The notes: generated by a model from the sequence alone, not told the origin. 64,000 nt of DNA from Lycorma delicatula (GCF_047948215.1 NC_134455.1:345984997-346048996), one strand, 5' to 3'; positions 30,973 through 42,000 are shown, counted from the stretch's first letter. A program made the numbers and translations.

Positions 30973-31164
30973 GTACGTAAATTTTACGTATAGTTGGTAT
31001 TAGTGTCCAGTTATTGTACGTATCTTTTACGTATAGTTGGTATTAATGCCCATTTATTATACGTATTTTTTACGTATAATTGACAATAAGTCCTACTATT
31101 TTTGACGTAAATTTTACGTATTATTGATAATATAGGTTAATTATTTTCTTTATTATCTTTTCAG
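30973..31164 (+). other. candidate 5' UTR intron of piggyBac-I
   Basis: A donor-like AG|GTACGT at 30971-30978 and an acceptor TTATCTTTTCAG ending at 31164, nine bases before the transposase ATG at 31173. The interval is 192 bases, AT-rich and without coding content, and contains the 43-bp repeats. A transcript would be needed to confirm it. Confidence 0.4.
30974..31120 (+). repeat. four 43-bp repeats built on TACGTA inverted pairs
   Basis: Cores of the form TACGTA-n-TTTTACGTA at 30974-30990, 31017-31033, 31060-31076 and 31104-31120, at steps of 43, 43 and 44. The linkers are related (ATAGTTGGTATTAGTG type). A fifth, weaker copy (TACGTAATTCTTACGTG) lies near the terminus at 30800-30816. The regular phase and the inverted symmetry suggest protein-binding sites, perhaps for the transposase. 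Confidence 0.9.
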
Positions 31165-31172
31165 CTCCAAAA

Positions 31173-31978
31173 ATGTCGAAAATCTACACAGATCCCGATG
31201 AAATATTGAGGATGATAAATGAAATGTCCGACTTTGATGAAGATGAAGTGGAAGACAACGTAGAAGTGGAGGAATTAAAGGATCCTGATGACAGTGACGA
31301 AGACCCGGATTACATTCCAGATGAAGCCGAAATCGAAGAAGAATTCAACAACAATATTTGCCAGATCGAAGAAGAGTCTACCCAAAAAAGAAAACAAATT
31401 AAAATAAATGTCACCGAGCCTCGGGTGAGAGAAATTACATCTGATTTCATAATAACGTTAGACAACCAAGAGCTTGTAGGTAAAGATGGCTACCGGTGGA
31501 AAACATCTCCTCCAGTTTGGCAAGGGAAAACTTGTAAAAGAAATATTATATACACAGCCCCAGGTCCAAACCCTATTGCTCGACAATGTCTCAGTCCGTT
31601 AGATTGTTTTTCTTTATTTATGACTGACGATATATTAAGTAAAATAGTAGGACTAACCAACGAAGAAATATCAATTGAAAGAGATCGATATAAGCAAAGT
31701 GGAAATTCCAGCCTAATGGATACGTCCTCGTTGGAAATAAATGCCCTTTTTGGATTGCTGATATTGTCAGCGGCATTAAAAAATAATCATCTCACAACTG
31801 AGATGTTATTTGACGAATCATATAGTGGTTCAAGGTTCAAAAGTACGATGTCGAGGACGCGTTTTAATTTTTTAGTAAACTGTGTTCGATTTGATAACAA
31901 AACAACAAGAAAAGAACGACAGGCACTAACTAAACTTGCTCCCATATCGGAAATTTGGGATATCTTCAGAATGAACTG
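31173..31978 (+). pseudogene. piggyBac-I transposase, N-terminal part
   Basis: DDE transposase of the piggyBac type, residues 1 to about 268 before the Pao insertion. The start MSKIYTDPDEI is followed by an acidic region rich in Asp/Glu (usual for the family), a TSPPVW segment, PGPNPIARQCLSPLDCFSLF, and the start of the catalytic domain (RFNFLVNCVRFDN). The break falls at the codons for MNC. Removing the LTR element and one AACTG gives MNCKKSYNPGS, continuous with the part at 36612. Confidence 0.9.
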
Positions 31979-33273
31979 TGTTTACGCCATTCTGGCATAA
32001 AGTTTTTCCGTTATTTCTACGAATTCCCAGCTAGGGTAGGTCCCGTTGTTTTGTTACAAGGAATGTTTGAATTCCACTTGGTTTCGTATTGCTGGGTCTG
32101 TAAAGTCCACCTGTCTCTATTATTGTTATTGTGTTCGAACCTCCCACCGTCATCCTTAGCGACCGCGCCTATTATTCTATCGAGTTATTTCTGACTACCC
32201 TCTTCATACACCCGTTATTTTTTCGTCCTCTTACTAATATACACACACACACTCTCCTGTCCAGTACCTGGATCTGGTTACCCCCGCCTTTTTTCGCCAT
32301 CTTTTCGACAGAGTACCTCCAACATCTAACCAGTGCAGTCGCCTATGGCAATACTCTCCTGCAAACTCTGTGTTAACATTCACGCTCAAGCAGAATTTCA
32401 AACTCATCACAACACATTTGAGATTCCGCGCCGCATTCTACCACTAAACCACATCACGCCGCTGTATTCCTGATTCACCGTGCGGACTACGCCCAGGACT
32501 ACATAGGTATTCTTCCGTACTTGCTGTTACGAGGTCATCTCTGGCAAATATTTGTGTGCTACAGGCAAGTTCAGTTTTTCTTTACTCATTACGTTAAACC
32601 TTTATGTTATCATTCAAATTTGTGGAACATTCAGTTCATCCTACCTATGCCGTTCAAGTTTCAATTTCACTTTAGTACAGTCACGACAGGTCACTTACAG
32701 AAGGCTGTCATTTCAGCTGCAACCCATTTCATGTGCTCAATTAAGTTCAGTGTGATTATATTGTAATTAACTCTTTTGTACTGTAATATTATTGTGTATT
32801 TTTCTACGTCAAACCAAAATTACATTTTTACATTATTTAACGTTAAGTTTGTGGTTCATAAATCAGCAAAGGCCAATGCCAATCAAGATTTACTTTAATT
32901 TATTTTTCTAAGGTTATGACATTTGTTCATTGCTAATTTTTCAATATTACAGCATTTGTCAGTAATGCAATAGTTTTCAGATATACTATGTTTATTGATG
33001 TCATATTTTTTTAAAGTTATAATTAAAACTAAGGTGTTTCATGTTATCCTTCAGGCTTTGTCAAAAACGTATATTGTAACAATCTGTATTTAGAAGCGTA
33101 CTCATGTATTTTTTCAGTTAACTATCATTGTTCAGACGCTGATTTCAGCTGATGTATTACGTAGTTTTTAAGGTTATAATAATTAACTTATATCAAGTTG
33201 TTCTCATTAAAGTCCAATTTCTTTTGGCAAATACTAGCTGTGTGTTTTTTTTATTTTTTAACTTTACCCAACA
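31979..33273 (+). repeat. 5' LTR of the Pao element
   Basis: Starts TGTTTACGCC and ends CCCAACA. It contains a (CA)n run near 32250. Shortly after the LTR end comes GGTCCTCCGGGTGCCGG (about 33289-33305), the position of a primer-binding site. I could not assign the tRNA. Confidence 0.93.
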
Positions 33274-33700
33274 TAGCTAGTTGTTTTTGGTCCTCCGGGT
33301 GCCGGATATCATTCCGGATTTACAGTTCATACTACTTTTCTTAAAGTAAATTTTTTGTCATAAAATCTCTTTCAAACATTTTTGATCTAAACTTTTTCTA
33401 TTATATAAATACTTTAAATTGTTCTTTCAAATTTAGAATATCTTATATTGTATTGTTTTTAAGCATGTTACTGAAAGTAATGATTTCATGAAAGTTGTAA
33501 ACGACAACTACTAGTTACAGTAATTATATAATTAATTATTGCTTGTGATAATTTAATATAACGATTATCGTATGTATTAATTCTCTGATAAAAAATTCTT
33601 TCTGATTTTATATTATTGTTGTATAATTAAGTTGTTATTTTTAAGAGTGGTATTTCATATTGTATCTAATCTTACTATTTAAATATTTATTGTAAACTTA

Positions 33701-35288
33701 ATGCACAACATGACTCGTGCTCAGGCCACCATCATTTCAGCTAACGCTGCGCTGTTAGCCAAAGCGCAGCTTCGTGTTAACAAACTCAGGAGAATCGTCA
33801 ACTTTCACGGAATTTCCGTATCCAGTAAACAATTTGATGATATCAAAGCCCTCGATCAACAGGTTTATGGCATCCTCGATGAAATTCTTATTAATAACTC
33901 AGAAATAAAAAACCAGTCAGAAATTTGTGATATAAATTTAATCAGCACCGAATGGGATTCATTGTTTTGTCCCATTAAACGTGTAGAATCAGAAACTCCC
34001 GATTTAAAACAGAATATCAAACCAGTCTTTCATTCCTTATTAGAGACTCCGAAATTCAAAATTCCCATTTTTTCTGGAAATTTCCACGACTGGATAAATT
34101 TTCACAATCTGTTCAAAGGTTCCGTCCATGAAAATTCACAGTTATCTTCTGAACAAAAACTACAAATTCTAAGGACACATTTATCTGGTAATGCGCTCCT
34201 ATTAATTGAATCTCTGCCAATTTCTGCGGAAAATTATCAAGTCGCTTATGACATTTTGATTTCTAGATATGACAACAATCACTTAATTCGCGTTGGTGGA
34301 CGTCAACAATCGTCACTGGCCTATGATTCAAAACATCAGCTGTTACTGCCCAAAACTTCCAATTTATCCAAACTTCTCATCAGAAAACATCATCTCGATG
34401 GCATGCACTGTGGTCCTCGACACACCCAAGCACTCGTCGCGCAACGTTTTTGGGTCATATCTGCACACACTGTAATTCGTCAAGCCATTAAAAACTGTTT
34501 GACTTGTCAACGCTTCAGACCCTTCTCAACCCAACCAATCATGGCTGATCTTCCTGCTGATCGTGTCATTCCTCAACGGGCCTTCTCTGCTGTAGGCACT
34601 GACTTTGCCGGACCCTTCCTTTATAAATCTTCTAATTTACGAAACGGCAAAATCCAAAAGGGATATTTGTGTATCTTTATATGTTTGTCCACCAAAGCTG
34701 TGCATTTGGAATTTGTTTCTGATCTATCCACTCAAGCCTTCCTCGCATCCTTCCAACGCTTTAGGCCGACCTCATACAGTGTACTCGGACAATGGTACAA
34801 ATTTCGTCGGCGCTTCGAGGCATTTAAGGGAAGTTTCGAATCTCCTTGCCAATTCCCAAGATCAAATCTCAACCAATCTGTCGTCCCAAGGCGTCACTTG
34901 GCATTTTAATCCACCTTATGCTCCCAACTTCGGTGGTCTGTGGGAAGCCGCTGTCAAGTCAGCCAAAACGTTACTACATCGAACCTTCGGTGACGCCCCC
35001 TTCACCTTTGAAGAATTTTGCACAATTTTCGCCCGTATTGAGGCAATTATGAATAGCCGACCTCTAACTTCTCTTTCATCGGACCCTGCTGAAGAATCCT
35101 GCACGCTTTTCCCTGGACACTTCCTTATCGGGTCTCCAATCCTTGGACTTCCCGAAAAACCCATTGGTGTCATCTCGGAAACATTTCCTGGTAAGGATGG
35201 TATCTGCCGTGTCGTCCGTATCAAACTTTCTTCCGGTTTCATCACTCGTCCTGTAAACAAGATTCATCCTCTGGTCTTCTCTTCATGA
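33701..35288 (+). pseudogene. Pao gag-integrase fusion with frame shift
   Basis: From the ATG at 33701, a Pao-type gag segment (DUF1759-like: FKIPIFSGNFHDWINFHNLF, LRTHLSGNALLLIESLPIS) runs about 190 residues and passes without a stop into the end of RNase H/start of integrase (IRVGGRQQSSLAYDSKHQ). Integrase zinc motif: HHLDGMHCG...CLTC. Core: VGTDFAGPF (first Asp), VYSDNGTNF (second Asp) and FGGLWEAAVKSAKTLL (Glu). A frame shift near 34755-34765 separates the first Asp from the rest, and about 60 residues near LPEKPIGVI are missing at the C-terminus. The in-frame gag-integrase joint near 34285 marks a deletion of the central pol. Confidence 0.88.
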
Positions 35289-35311
35289 TTCTGCTCGCTC
35301 GCCCCCCAGTA

Positions 35312-36606
35312 TGTTTACGCCATTCTGGCATAAAGTTTTTCCGTTATTTCTACGAATTCCCAGCTAGGGTAGGTCCCGTTGTTTTGTTACAAGGAATGTT
35401 TGAATTCCACTTGGTTTCGTATTGCTGGGTCTGTAAAGTCCACCTGTCTCTATTATTGTTATTGTGTTCGAACCTCCCACCGTCATCCTTAGCGACCGCG
35501 CCTATTATTCTATCGAGTTATTTCTGACTACCCTCTTCATACACCCGTTATTTTTTCGTCCTCTTACTAATATACACACACACACTCTCCTGTCCAGTAC
35601 CTGGATCTGGTTACCCCCGCCTTTTTTCGCCATCTTTTCGACAGAGTACCTCCAACATCTAACCAGTGCAGTCGCCTATGGCAATACTCTCCTGCAAACT
35701 CTGTGTTAACATTCACGCTCAAGCAGAATTTCAAACTCATCACAACACATTTGAGATTCCGCGCCGCATTCTACCACTAAACCACATCACGCCGCTGTAT
35801 TCCTGATTCACCGTGCGGACTACGCACAGGACTACATAGGTATTCTTCCGTACTTGCTGTTACGAGGTCATCTCTGGCAAATATTTGTGTGCTACAGGCA
35901 AGTTCAGTTTTTCTTTACTCATTACGTTAAACCTTTATGTTATCATTCAAATTTGTGGAACATTCAGTTCATCCTACCTATGCCGTTCAAGTTTCAATTT
36001 CACTTTAGTACAGTCACGACAGGTCACTTACAGAAGGCTGTCATTTCAGCTGCAACCCATTTCATGTGCTCAATTAAGTTCAGTGTGATTATATTGTAAT
36101 TAACTCTTTTGTACTGTAATATTATTGTGTATTTTTCTACGTCAAACCAAAATTACATTTTTACATTATTTAACGTTAAGTTTGTGGTTCATAAATCAGC
36201 AAAGGCCAATGCCAATCAAGATTTACTTTAATTTATTTTTCTAAGGTTATGACATTTGTTCATTGCTAATTTTTCAATATTACAGCATTTGTCAGTAATG
36301 CAATAGTTTTCAGATATACTATGTTTATTGATGTCATATTTTTTTAAAGTTATAATTAAAACTAAGGTGTTTCATGTTATCCTTCAGGCTTTGTCAAAAA
36401 CGTATATTGTAACAATCTGTATTTAGAAGCGTACTCATGTATTTTTTCAGTTAACTATCATTGTTCAGACGCTGATTTCAGCTGATGTATTACGTAGTTT
36501 TTAAGGTTATAATAATTAACTTATATCAAGTTGTTCTCATTAAAGTCCAATTTCTTTTGGCAAATACTAGCTGTGTGTTTTTTTTATTTTTTAACTTTAC
36601 CCAACA
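35312..36606 (+). repeat. 3' LTR of the Pao element
   Basis: Same length and ends as the 5' LTR, with one visible base difference. The stretch just before it (CGCCCCCCAGTA) is not a good polypurine tract. Confidence 0.93.
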
Positions 36607-37625
36607 AACTGTAAGAAATCGTACAATCCTGGTTCATACGTCACCATAGATGAACAACTGATTGGATTCAGAGGCCGTTGTCCATTTCGTATGTACATTC
36701 CATCTAAACCGAATAAATATGGATCAAGTTAGTTATGATGTGTGATAATTCCACGAAGTACATGATAGACGCCATCCCTTATCTTGGGAAAGGCACCGTT
36801 CCAAATGGAAAGCCTGCAGCCGAATTTTTCGTAGAAGAACTTTTAACGTCAATAAAAGGAAGTAACAGAAATATAACGTTTGACAATTGGTTCGCAAGTA
36901 TACCATTGGCTAAAAAGATGCTTGAGATGAAACTAACTGTCATTGCGACAATTAAAAAAAATAAAAGAGAACTGCCACGAGAATTTGTTGACGAAAAATA
37001 TCAAGGCAGAAAATCAGGTTCCTGCTTGTTCCTATTTGATGACGACATGACTCTATTATCGTATAAACCAAAACCTAATAAATTAGTGACCATGATCTCA
37101 ACTGCACACAAAGATGGTACAATCAACAAAGATTCCAATAAACCAGAAATCGTGATGAATTACAACAGCACTAAAGGGGGCGTTGATACCTTTGATCAGA
37201 TGACCCAAAACATGTGTTGCAACCGCAAAACTAAAAGATGGCCTTTGTGTTTTTTTTATAACATGCTTAATATTTCCACACTAAATTCATTTGTTATTTA
37301 TACGCATAATTACAAAATTAAATTAAGACCACTCAATAGATTGCGATATATGTTGAAATTAAGTGACGAGCTGATAGCGCCATGGCTAAAAATTCGTTAT
37401 GCACTCCCGAATATCAATAGCGATTTGAGGTTGTCAATCGGCAAACTTCTCAACCAGCCAGTAGAAACTGCTCCTAACCCAAGTCAGAAAGGTAGCAGAA
37501 CATACTGTTCATATTGCAGCTACACAAAGAAAAGAATGACTACAACATATTGTGCAAGACCCGGCTGCTCGAAGCCGATTTGTGGGGAACATCAAAAGAA
37601 AATGTGTTTCCAATGTACATTGTAA
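36607..37625 (+). pseudogene. piggyBac-I transposase, C-terminal part
   Basis: Continues the transposase after the LTR element. First catalytic Asp in VTIDEQLIGFRGRCPFRMYI (about 36645-36705), second in ITFDNWFAS (near 36885), third in STKGGVDTFDQM (near 37180). The C-terminal Cys-rich domain reads YCSYCSY...YCARPGCSKPICGEH...CFQC before TAA. A 1-bp loss near 36722 (after NKYG) shifts the frame; the rest is open from 36735. With the LTR insertion this makes the gene inactive although all three Asp are present. Confidence 0.9.
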
Positions 37626-38020
37626 CAATATTATTTTTTGTACAAAATGTTAGTTTTTTAAAAATATATTTTATATTTTTTCCGTTGAATTTAGAAATAT
37701 AACGTGTATTATTTTGTTTAAACTGTATGTATTTAAATTATTATAGCGTATATTTAAAACTTATGATGAAAAATTTTTTTAAATTTCAACAAAATCGGTC
37801 CGTTAGTTTGTAAGATATTTGTGTTTTTGTGTTTAACTAGGTTAAGCACGTGGTGACAATTTACGTATTTATTTATAATTTTTAGGAGTAGTTTTTCGGG
37901 ATTCTAACGTTACAGAACGAAAATATAGATTAGGATTTAGGTTAGTTTCAAATTTGGTGGCGATCGGACCAGTATTTGTTTAGTTATAAGGATTTTTAGT
38001 GATTTCTAAAAACACGTGGC
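37626..38020. other. piggyBac-I 3' UTR and possible right end; non-coding
   Basis: AT-rich, no coding frame. It includes two related phrases, AAAATCGGTCCGTTAGTTTG and TGGCGATCGGACCAGTATTTG, of a kind often seen in transposon-derived sequence. The candidate piggyBac right end is at 37842-37845. Confidence 0.4.
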
Positions 38021-38435
38021 GTCTTGGAAATAGTATCGGAAGTGGCGGAGTGATACCAAGTACACTCCGTCAAAACGTAATATTTCCAAGACTATCGATT
38101 AGTTCGGCTCGGCTGGACTCCGTCCAGAGGCCGGGAGATAGTGGCGGCGGAGCTTCCAGCGGCGTAATTTGGAATTAGTTAGGTAATTCCAAATTATATT
38201 ATATTTTCTAAGTGTTTTATGTATAGTTTATAGTTGTATCCTCTTTGGTGAACTTTTTTTGATTTTTTGGTGGTAGCCTGCAAGGGCGGGCGTTTTTAGA
38301 TTGTTCATATTTAACCCGGTAATTTTGAAAAAGAACTGGTGAAAAGAGTTACATATCATTCACTTAGAAAAATTTTCGAAAATTTTCTAAGTGTTTGAGA
38401 TCAGGGTATATAGGGAAATCTTTGTTTCCCTATAT
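38021..38435. repeat. run of five hairpins
   Basis: Perfect or near-perfect inverted repeats in series: GTCTTGGAAATA/TATTTCCAAGAC (38021-38092), enclosing CGGAGTG/CACTCCG (38046-38069); CTGGAC/GTCCAG (38113-38127); AATTTGGAATTA/TAATTCCAAATT (38166-38195); arms around TTTTCGAAAA with CACTTAG/CTAAGTG (38361-38393); and ATATAGGGAAA/TTTCCCTATAT (38408-38435). The block lies upstream of the LINE-B gag start and may be its 5' UTR, or a small separate element. Confidence 0.85.
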
Positions 38436-38740
38436 CTCGGCTTAGGGGCCACCTAGCCCCAAACCCTTTTGGTTCTATCCGACCCCCCGCCAACCAACCC
38501 CCCTACACCCCCAAACCACCCCCTCAAGTTTCGCGGGGAGCATTTTTGTCACCCCCCCGGACCAAAAATTTTTTTTTGAACCCTCTCCCCCAAATAGTTT
38601 CTCCTTCTCCCCTGGAACATTTTTTCCCTCTACACTTTTTTTCTATTTCTTTCCGTTAGCCCGCTATAAGCATTTTTGTTTTTTTCCCCTACGTTTTTTT
38701 TCTTCGATTTCCTCAATCTTGAGACTTTCTTTTGGCAAGT
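38436..38740 (+). other. C- and T-rich leader before LINE-B gag
   Basis: Pyrimidine-rich stretch with C-runs at 38483-38523; the other strand has four runs of five or six G with linkers of about 4-9 bases. A T-rich part then leads into the gag ATG at 38741. No gene. Confidence 0.6.
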
Positions 38741-38996
38741 ATGCCAAGGAAAAGGGTAAAAAGTGCGGGTAGTGACGACTCCGCGGAGGAAGGAGCACGG
38801 GCGTCACACCCTGACCTACTTGACCTCCGTAACGAGGTCAATAAACTGTTGTCGCTTATCAAGGAGAACGTCAACACTAAGCGGGAAATCAAGGAGGCGG
38901 TGTGGATCCTTGATAAGCAAGTGGACGACGTTATAGACAGAGTCGACGGGCTGCGGGTTCCGGACACGAGAGAGATGGCGGTGCAGACAGACCCGG

Positions 38997-38999
<3 letters not shown>
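38741..38999 (+). pseudogene. LINE-B-type gag, N-terminal fragment
   Basis: ATG at 38741 opens MPRKRVKSAGSDDSAEEGAR, then a Leu-rich LRNEVNKLLSLIKENVNTKR stretch likely to form a coiled coil, then MAVQTDPEI, a Jockey gag phrase, where the poly(T) of LA5 cuts it. The other side of LA5 carries LINE-B gag in the opposite orientation, so this is not a simple insertion. Assignment to the same LINE-B family is likely but unproven, since its N-terminus differs from the MEGKIRPPPP start at 19204. Confidence 0.6.
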
Positions 39000-39032
<33 letters not shown>

Positions 39033-39044
39033 GGCAAAAAACGG

Positions 39045-42000
39045 TCTTGTAAACAGGTACTCGTGTGTGACTCTCGTGTGTCCTATCCGCAATCGACAGA
39101 GATCTACTTCCTCACGCCGGGGTTTTCTGTATGAGGAGTTCCATGGTAACACAGAATCTTTAATCTGACGGAGTTTATTATCAACGGTAGCTGTCCAATC
39201 ACCTTGCCACCTTGTTCTTAATAATTGTTTTACATAGTTAATGAAATCAGAAGTAGCAACTCGGGTGGTGAAAGGAGGCTGGTTACATGCTTCTTTGGCA
39301 GCGGAATCTGCATGTTCATTACCTGGAATCCCTACGTGGCTAGGGACCCAGCAAAAACTTAATTCTGTGTTGCGATTATTCAACTCAGCGATTGCGTTGT
39401 AAATTTCAATGACGATAGGATGTTTGGAATAAAAGTTCTTTAAGGCTTGGAGAGCACTACACGAGTCACTGCAAATAAGAATCTTTCTATATTTAGGGTT
39501 AATGATGTTTAGAGCCTTATTTATAGCATATAGTTCAGCGGTAAACACACTCGTAATACTGGGGAGACCAAACATATAAGTTCTCTCATTGACAACAAAA
39601 GCACACCCAACCGTATCGTTTTGTTTCGATCCATCAGTGTATACAACCGCGTCTGGTTTCGCCTTGGAGAGAACACATTGAAACATCTGCTGAAAGACGA
39701 TAGATGGTGTTGATTGTTTATTACATGTAGTCAGGTCAAAATTAAAATTTATGAGGTTTATTCCCCATGGAGGATATGAGCAAGGGTACATAGGAAAGAA
39801 TGACGGTGTGTCAACATTTATATGCTGCAGCAGACGCCAGGTACGGATACCTACAGGTGCAGTACGTCGTGGATGATCCTCATACTTTCCTAGATTAGGA
39901 TTTTTAAGGACTGACTCAAGAACCGGGTGATTTGGCTGTCCTCTGAGACGAGCAAAATAAGATAATAAGAGCTGGTCTCGTCTATCCCAAAGTGATGGTT
40001 CACCACAGTCTACAAGTAAGCTTGCGACAGGACTTGATCTAAACGCGCCTGTAGCAAGCCGAAGGAAAGCATGATGTACACTATCCAGCATTTTAAGCAC
40101 GGTTTGACGAGCTGATGAGTAGGCCACACAACCGTAATCTAAACGGGAGCGAACAAAGGAATAGTAAAAATGTATCATACATGATCTATCGGCTCCCCAC
40201 TTGGTGTTAGTAAGGACTCGCATCATGTCTAAAATTTTGGAACATTTTGTTTTCAATTCTTTTAAATGTTTGACCCAAGTAAGACGACTATCAAAAATTA
40301 AACCTAAAAACTTAACGTAATTAGAGATAGTAATAGTCTCACCGTTCAGAAAAATTTGCGGAATAGAAGGGTTTCGTAGCCGAGAAAAAACTACACATTT
40401 TGTTTTTTCGGATGAAAATGTGAAACCAGTAATCCTGGACCAAGCTTCAAGGTGATATATAGTGTTCTGCAGTAGTCTCTCTGCTGTGGGTGCCGAACGG
40501 CTTGCAATGTAGATAGCAAAGTCGTCAGCGAATAGAGAGCATGAGACAGGAGCCTGAACACATTTGGTAATATCATTTATGGCTACAGAAAATAAGGTGG
40601 CACTTAATACACTACCTTGGGGCACTCCATTCTCTAAGATGACACTATCTGAGAGCGAATCATCTACACGAACACGAGCCGTTCGGTGATTTATGAATCC
40701 CCGGATAAAAGCAAGCATATTGCCCTTGATTCCCCATTTTTGGAGAGTGTTAAGAATACCACGTCGCCAGGCTGTATCATACGCCTTTTTTATATCAAAG
40801 AAGATAGCGACGAGGTGTTGCCGATTGAGGAAAGCGTTTTGTATGGCTGTTTCTAGTGACACTAAATGGTCAATGGAAGATCGTCCTTGTCGAAAACCAC
40901 ACTGTTCTGGAGATAGAAAGCCATGTTTCTCCAAGTACCATGTAAGTCTGCGGTTTACCATTCTCTCCATTATTTTACACAAAACGCTTGTTAATGAAAT
41001 AGGGCGATAGCTTGAGGGGTTCGTCTGGTCTTTACCAGGTTTTGGTACTGGTATAATAAATGCTTCTGACCAGCCGGGTGGGAAGATTTGTTCGGAGAAT
41101 AAACCGTTGAAAATATTCAAAAGTTGTTGTAGTGCCGAATTAGGAAGGTGTGAAAGCATGGAAAGGCGAATGTTGTCCGGTCCAGGGGAAGTGTCCCGTG
41201 AATTTTTAAGTGCATGTAACAATTCTTTAAATACGAATGGAGTGTTTAATTCACCAACCGAATCACCAATGTTTAACGACAACACCACCATTTGTATCTT
41301 GTACCGTTGAAAATCGTTATTATATGATGAGGTGAGAGACACCGAGCGGAAAGATTTTGCTAGACTATTTGCCACTTCCGAGGATGATGAAAGGAGTTCT
41401 CCTTCATCAATAAGACCAAGAATAGATTGTTTCGGTGATCCGAAGATTGCACGAATTTTCTTCCATACAGTAGACGTGGAAGTAGTGCGTGAGATAGTAC
41501 TCACGTATTTCGTCCATGAATTCCTCTTAGCGTCCAAGAATACTCGACGGCACACCGCTCTAGCCCTGCGGTATAAATTTAGATGTTCTGTTGTGGGCCT
41601 ACGATTAAATTTACGTAGTGCCTGCCGTCGATTCCTAATAGCATTTTTGCATTCATCGTTCCACCATGGAACGAAAGGACGTCTAGGATTACCCGATGTT
41701 TGTGGGATATATCTGTTGGCATTCTTAAGTATCATGGACGTAAAAGAAGAATATTGGTCGAGGATGTTCGCTCCATCGTCATACTGAGATTGGAATGCTT
41801 TACAGTATCCGTTCCAATCTGCCTTTTCAACAATCCATCTCCGTGGCATTCTTTTAATCTCGCAGTCTACACCGAAACTAATAATAATTGGTCTATGATC
41901 ACTGCCGTGATAGTCATCACAAATCGACCAATTAAAATGAGGGAGTACATTCGGTGAGCATATGGAAAGATCAAGGTTAGATACAGCACCAGTTGATAAG

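Larger units (their letters stand above)
7408..34594. repeat. repeat unit 1 of a near-identical TE-nest duplication
   Basis: This block is repeated collinearly at 39045-64000. Aligned blocks: 9391-11840 with 41034-43483; 17817-20225 with 43475-45883; 20226-21357 with 45884-47016; 21358-34594 with 50764-64000. Unit 1 alone contains LA2. By eye I found only a few point differences outside LA1 ORF2: a T/C in LA3 ORF2, a G/C in LA3 ORF1, a TA/AT pair in the piggyBac transposase and a 1-bp indel in the Pao gag. The true right end of the unit is unknown because the second copy runs off the window. Confidence 0.9.
31979..36606 (+). mobile_element. BEL/Pao LTR retrotransposon, internally deleted
   Basis: Two direct LTRs of 1,295 bp each (TGTT...AACA) enclose a 2,038-bp interior. 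The 5-bp duplication AACTG is at 31974-31978 and 36607-36611. I noticed one LTR difference (C against A near 32490/35825), so insertion is recent. The interior keeps only a gag N-terminal part joined to integrase; protease, reverse transcriptase and RNase H are missing. It is therefore non-autonomous and would depend on proteins of a complete relative. Confidence 0.92.
30784..37841 (+). mobile_element. piggyBac-I: piggyBac transposon split by BEL/Pao
   Basis: The left end is TTAA (30780-30783) followed by CCCTAGATCGCC, the typical piggyBac target and terminus. The transposase gene is split by the Pao element 31979-36606 and ends at 37625 with the family's Cys-rich C-terminus. The right end is uncertain. 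The best candidate is CTAGG before a TTAA at 37842-37845, which matches the left terminus only in part. LINE-B 3' UTR lies to the left. What lies to the right is not clearly its continuation. Confidence 0.75.

Noticed and set aside
30800..31120. Possible CRISPR-like array from regularly spaced repeats
   Set aside because: Repeats sit in the leader of a eukaryotic transposon, linkers are themselves similar, and there are no cas genes; a tandem repeat fits.
31955..32766. Several 67-81-residue frames inside the Pao LTR (repeated at 35285-36099 and 61361-62172)
   Set aside because: LTR sequence without codon structure or a known domain; duplicated only because LTRs are.
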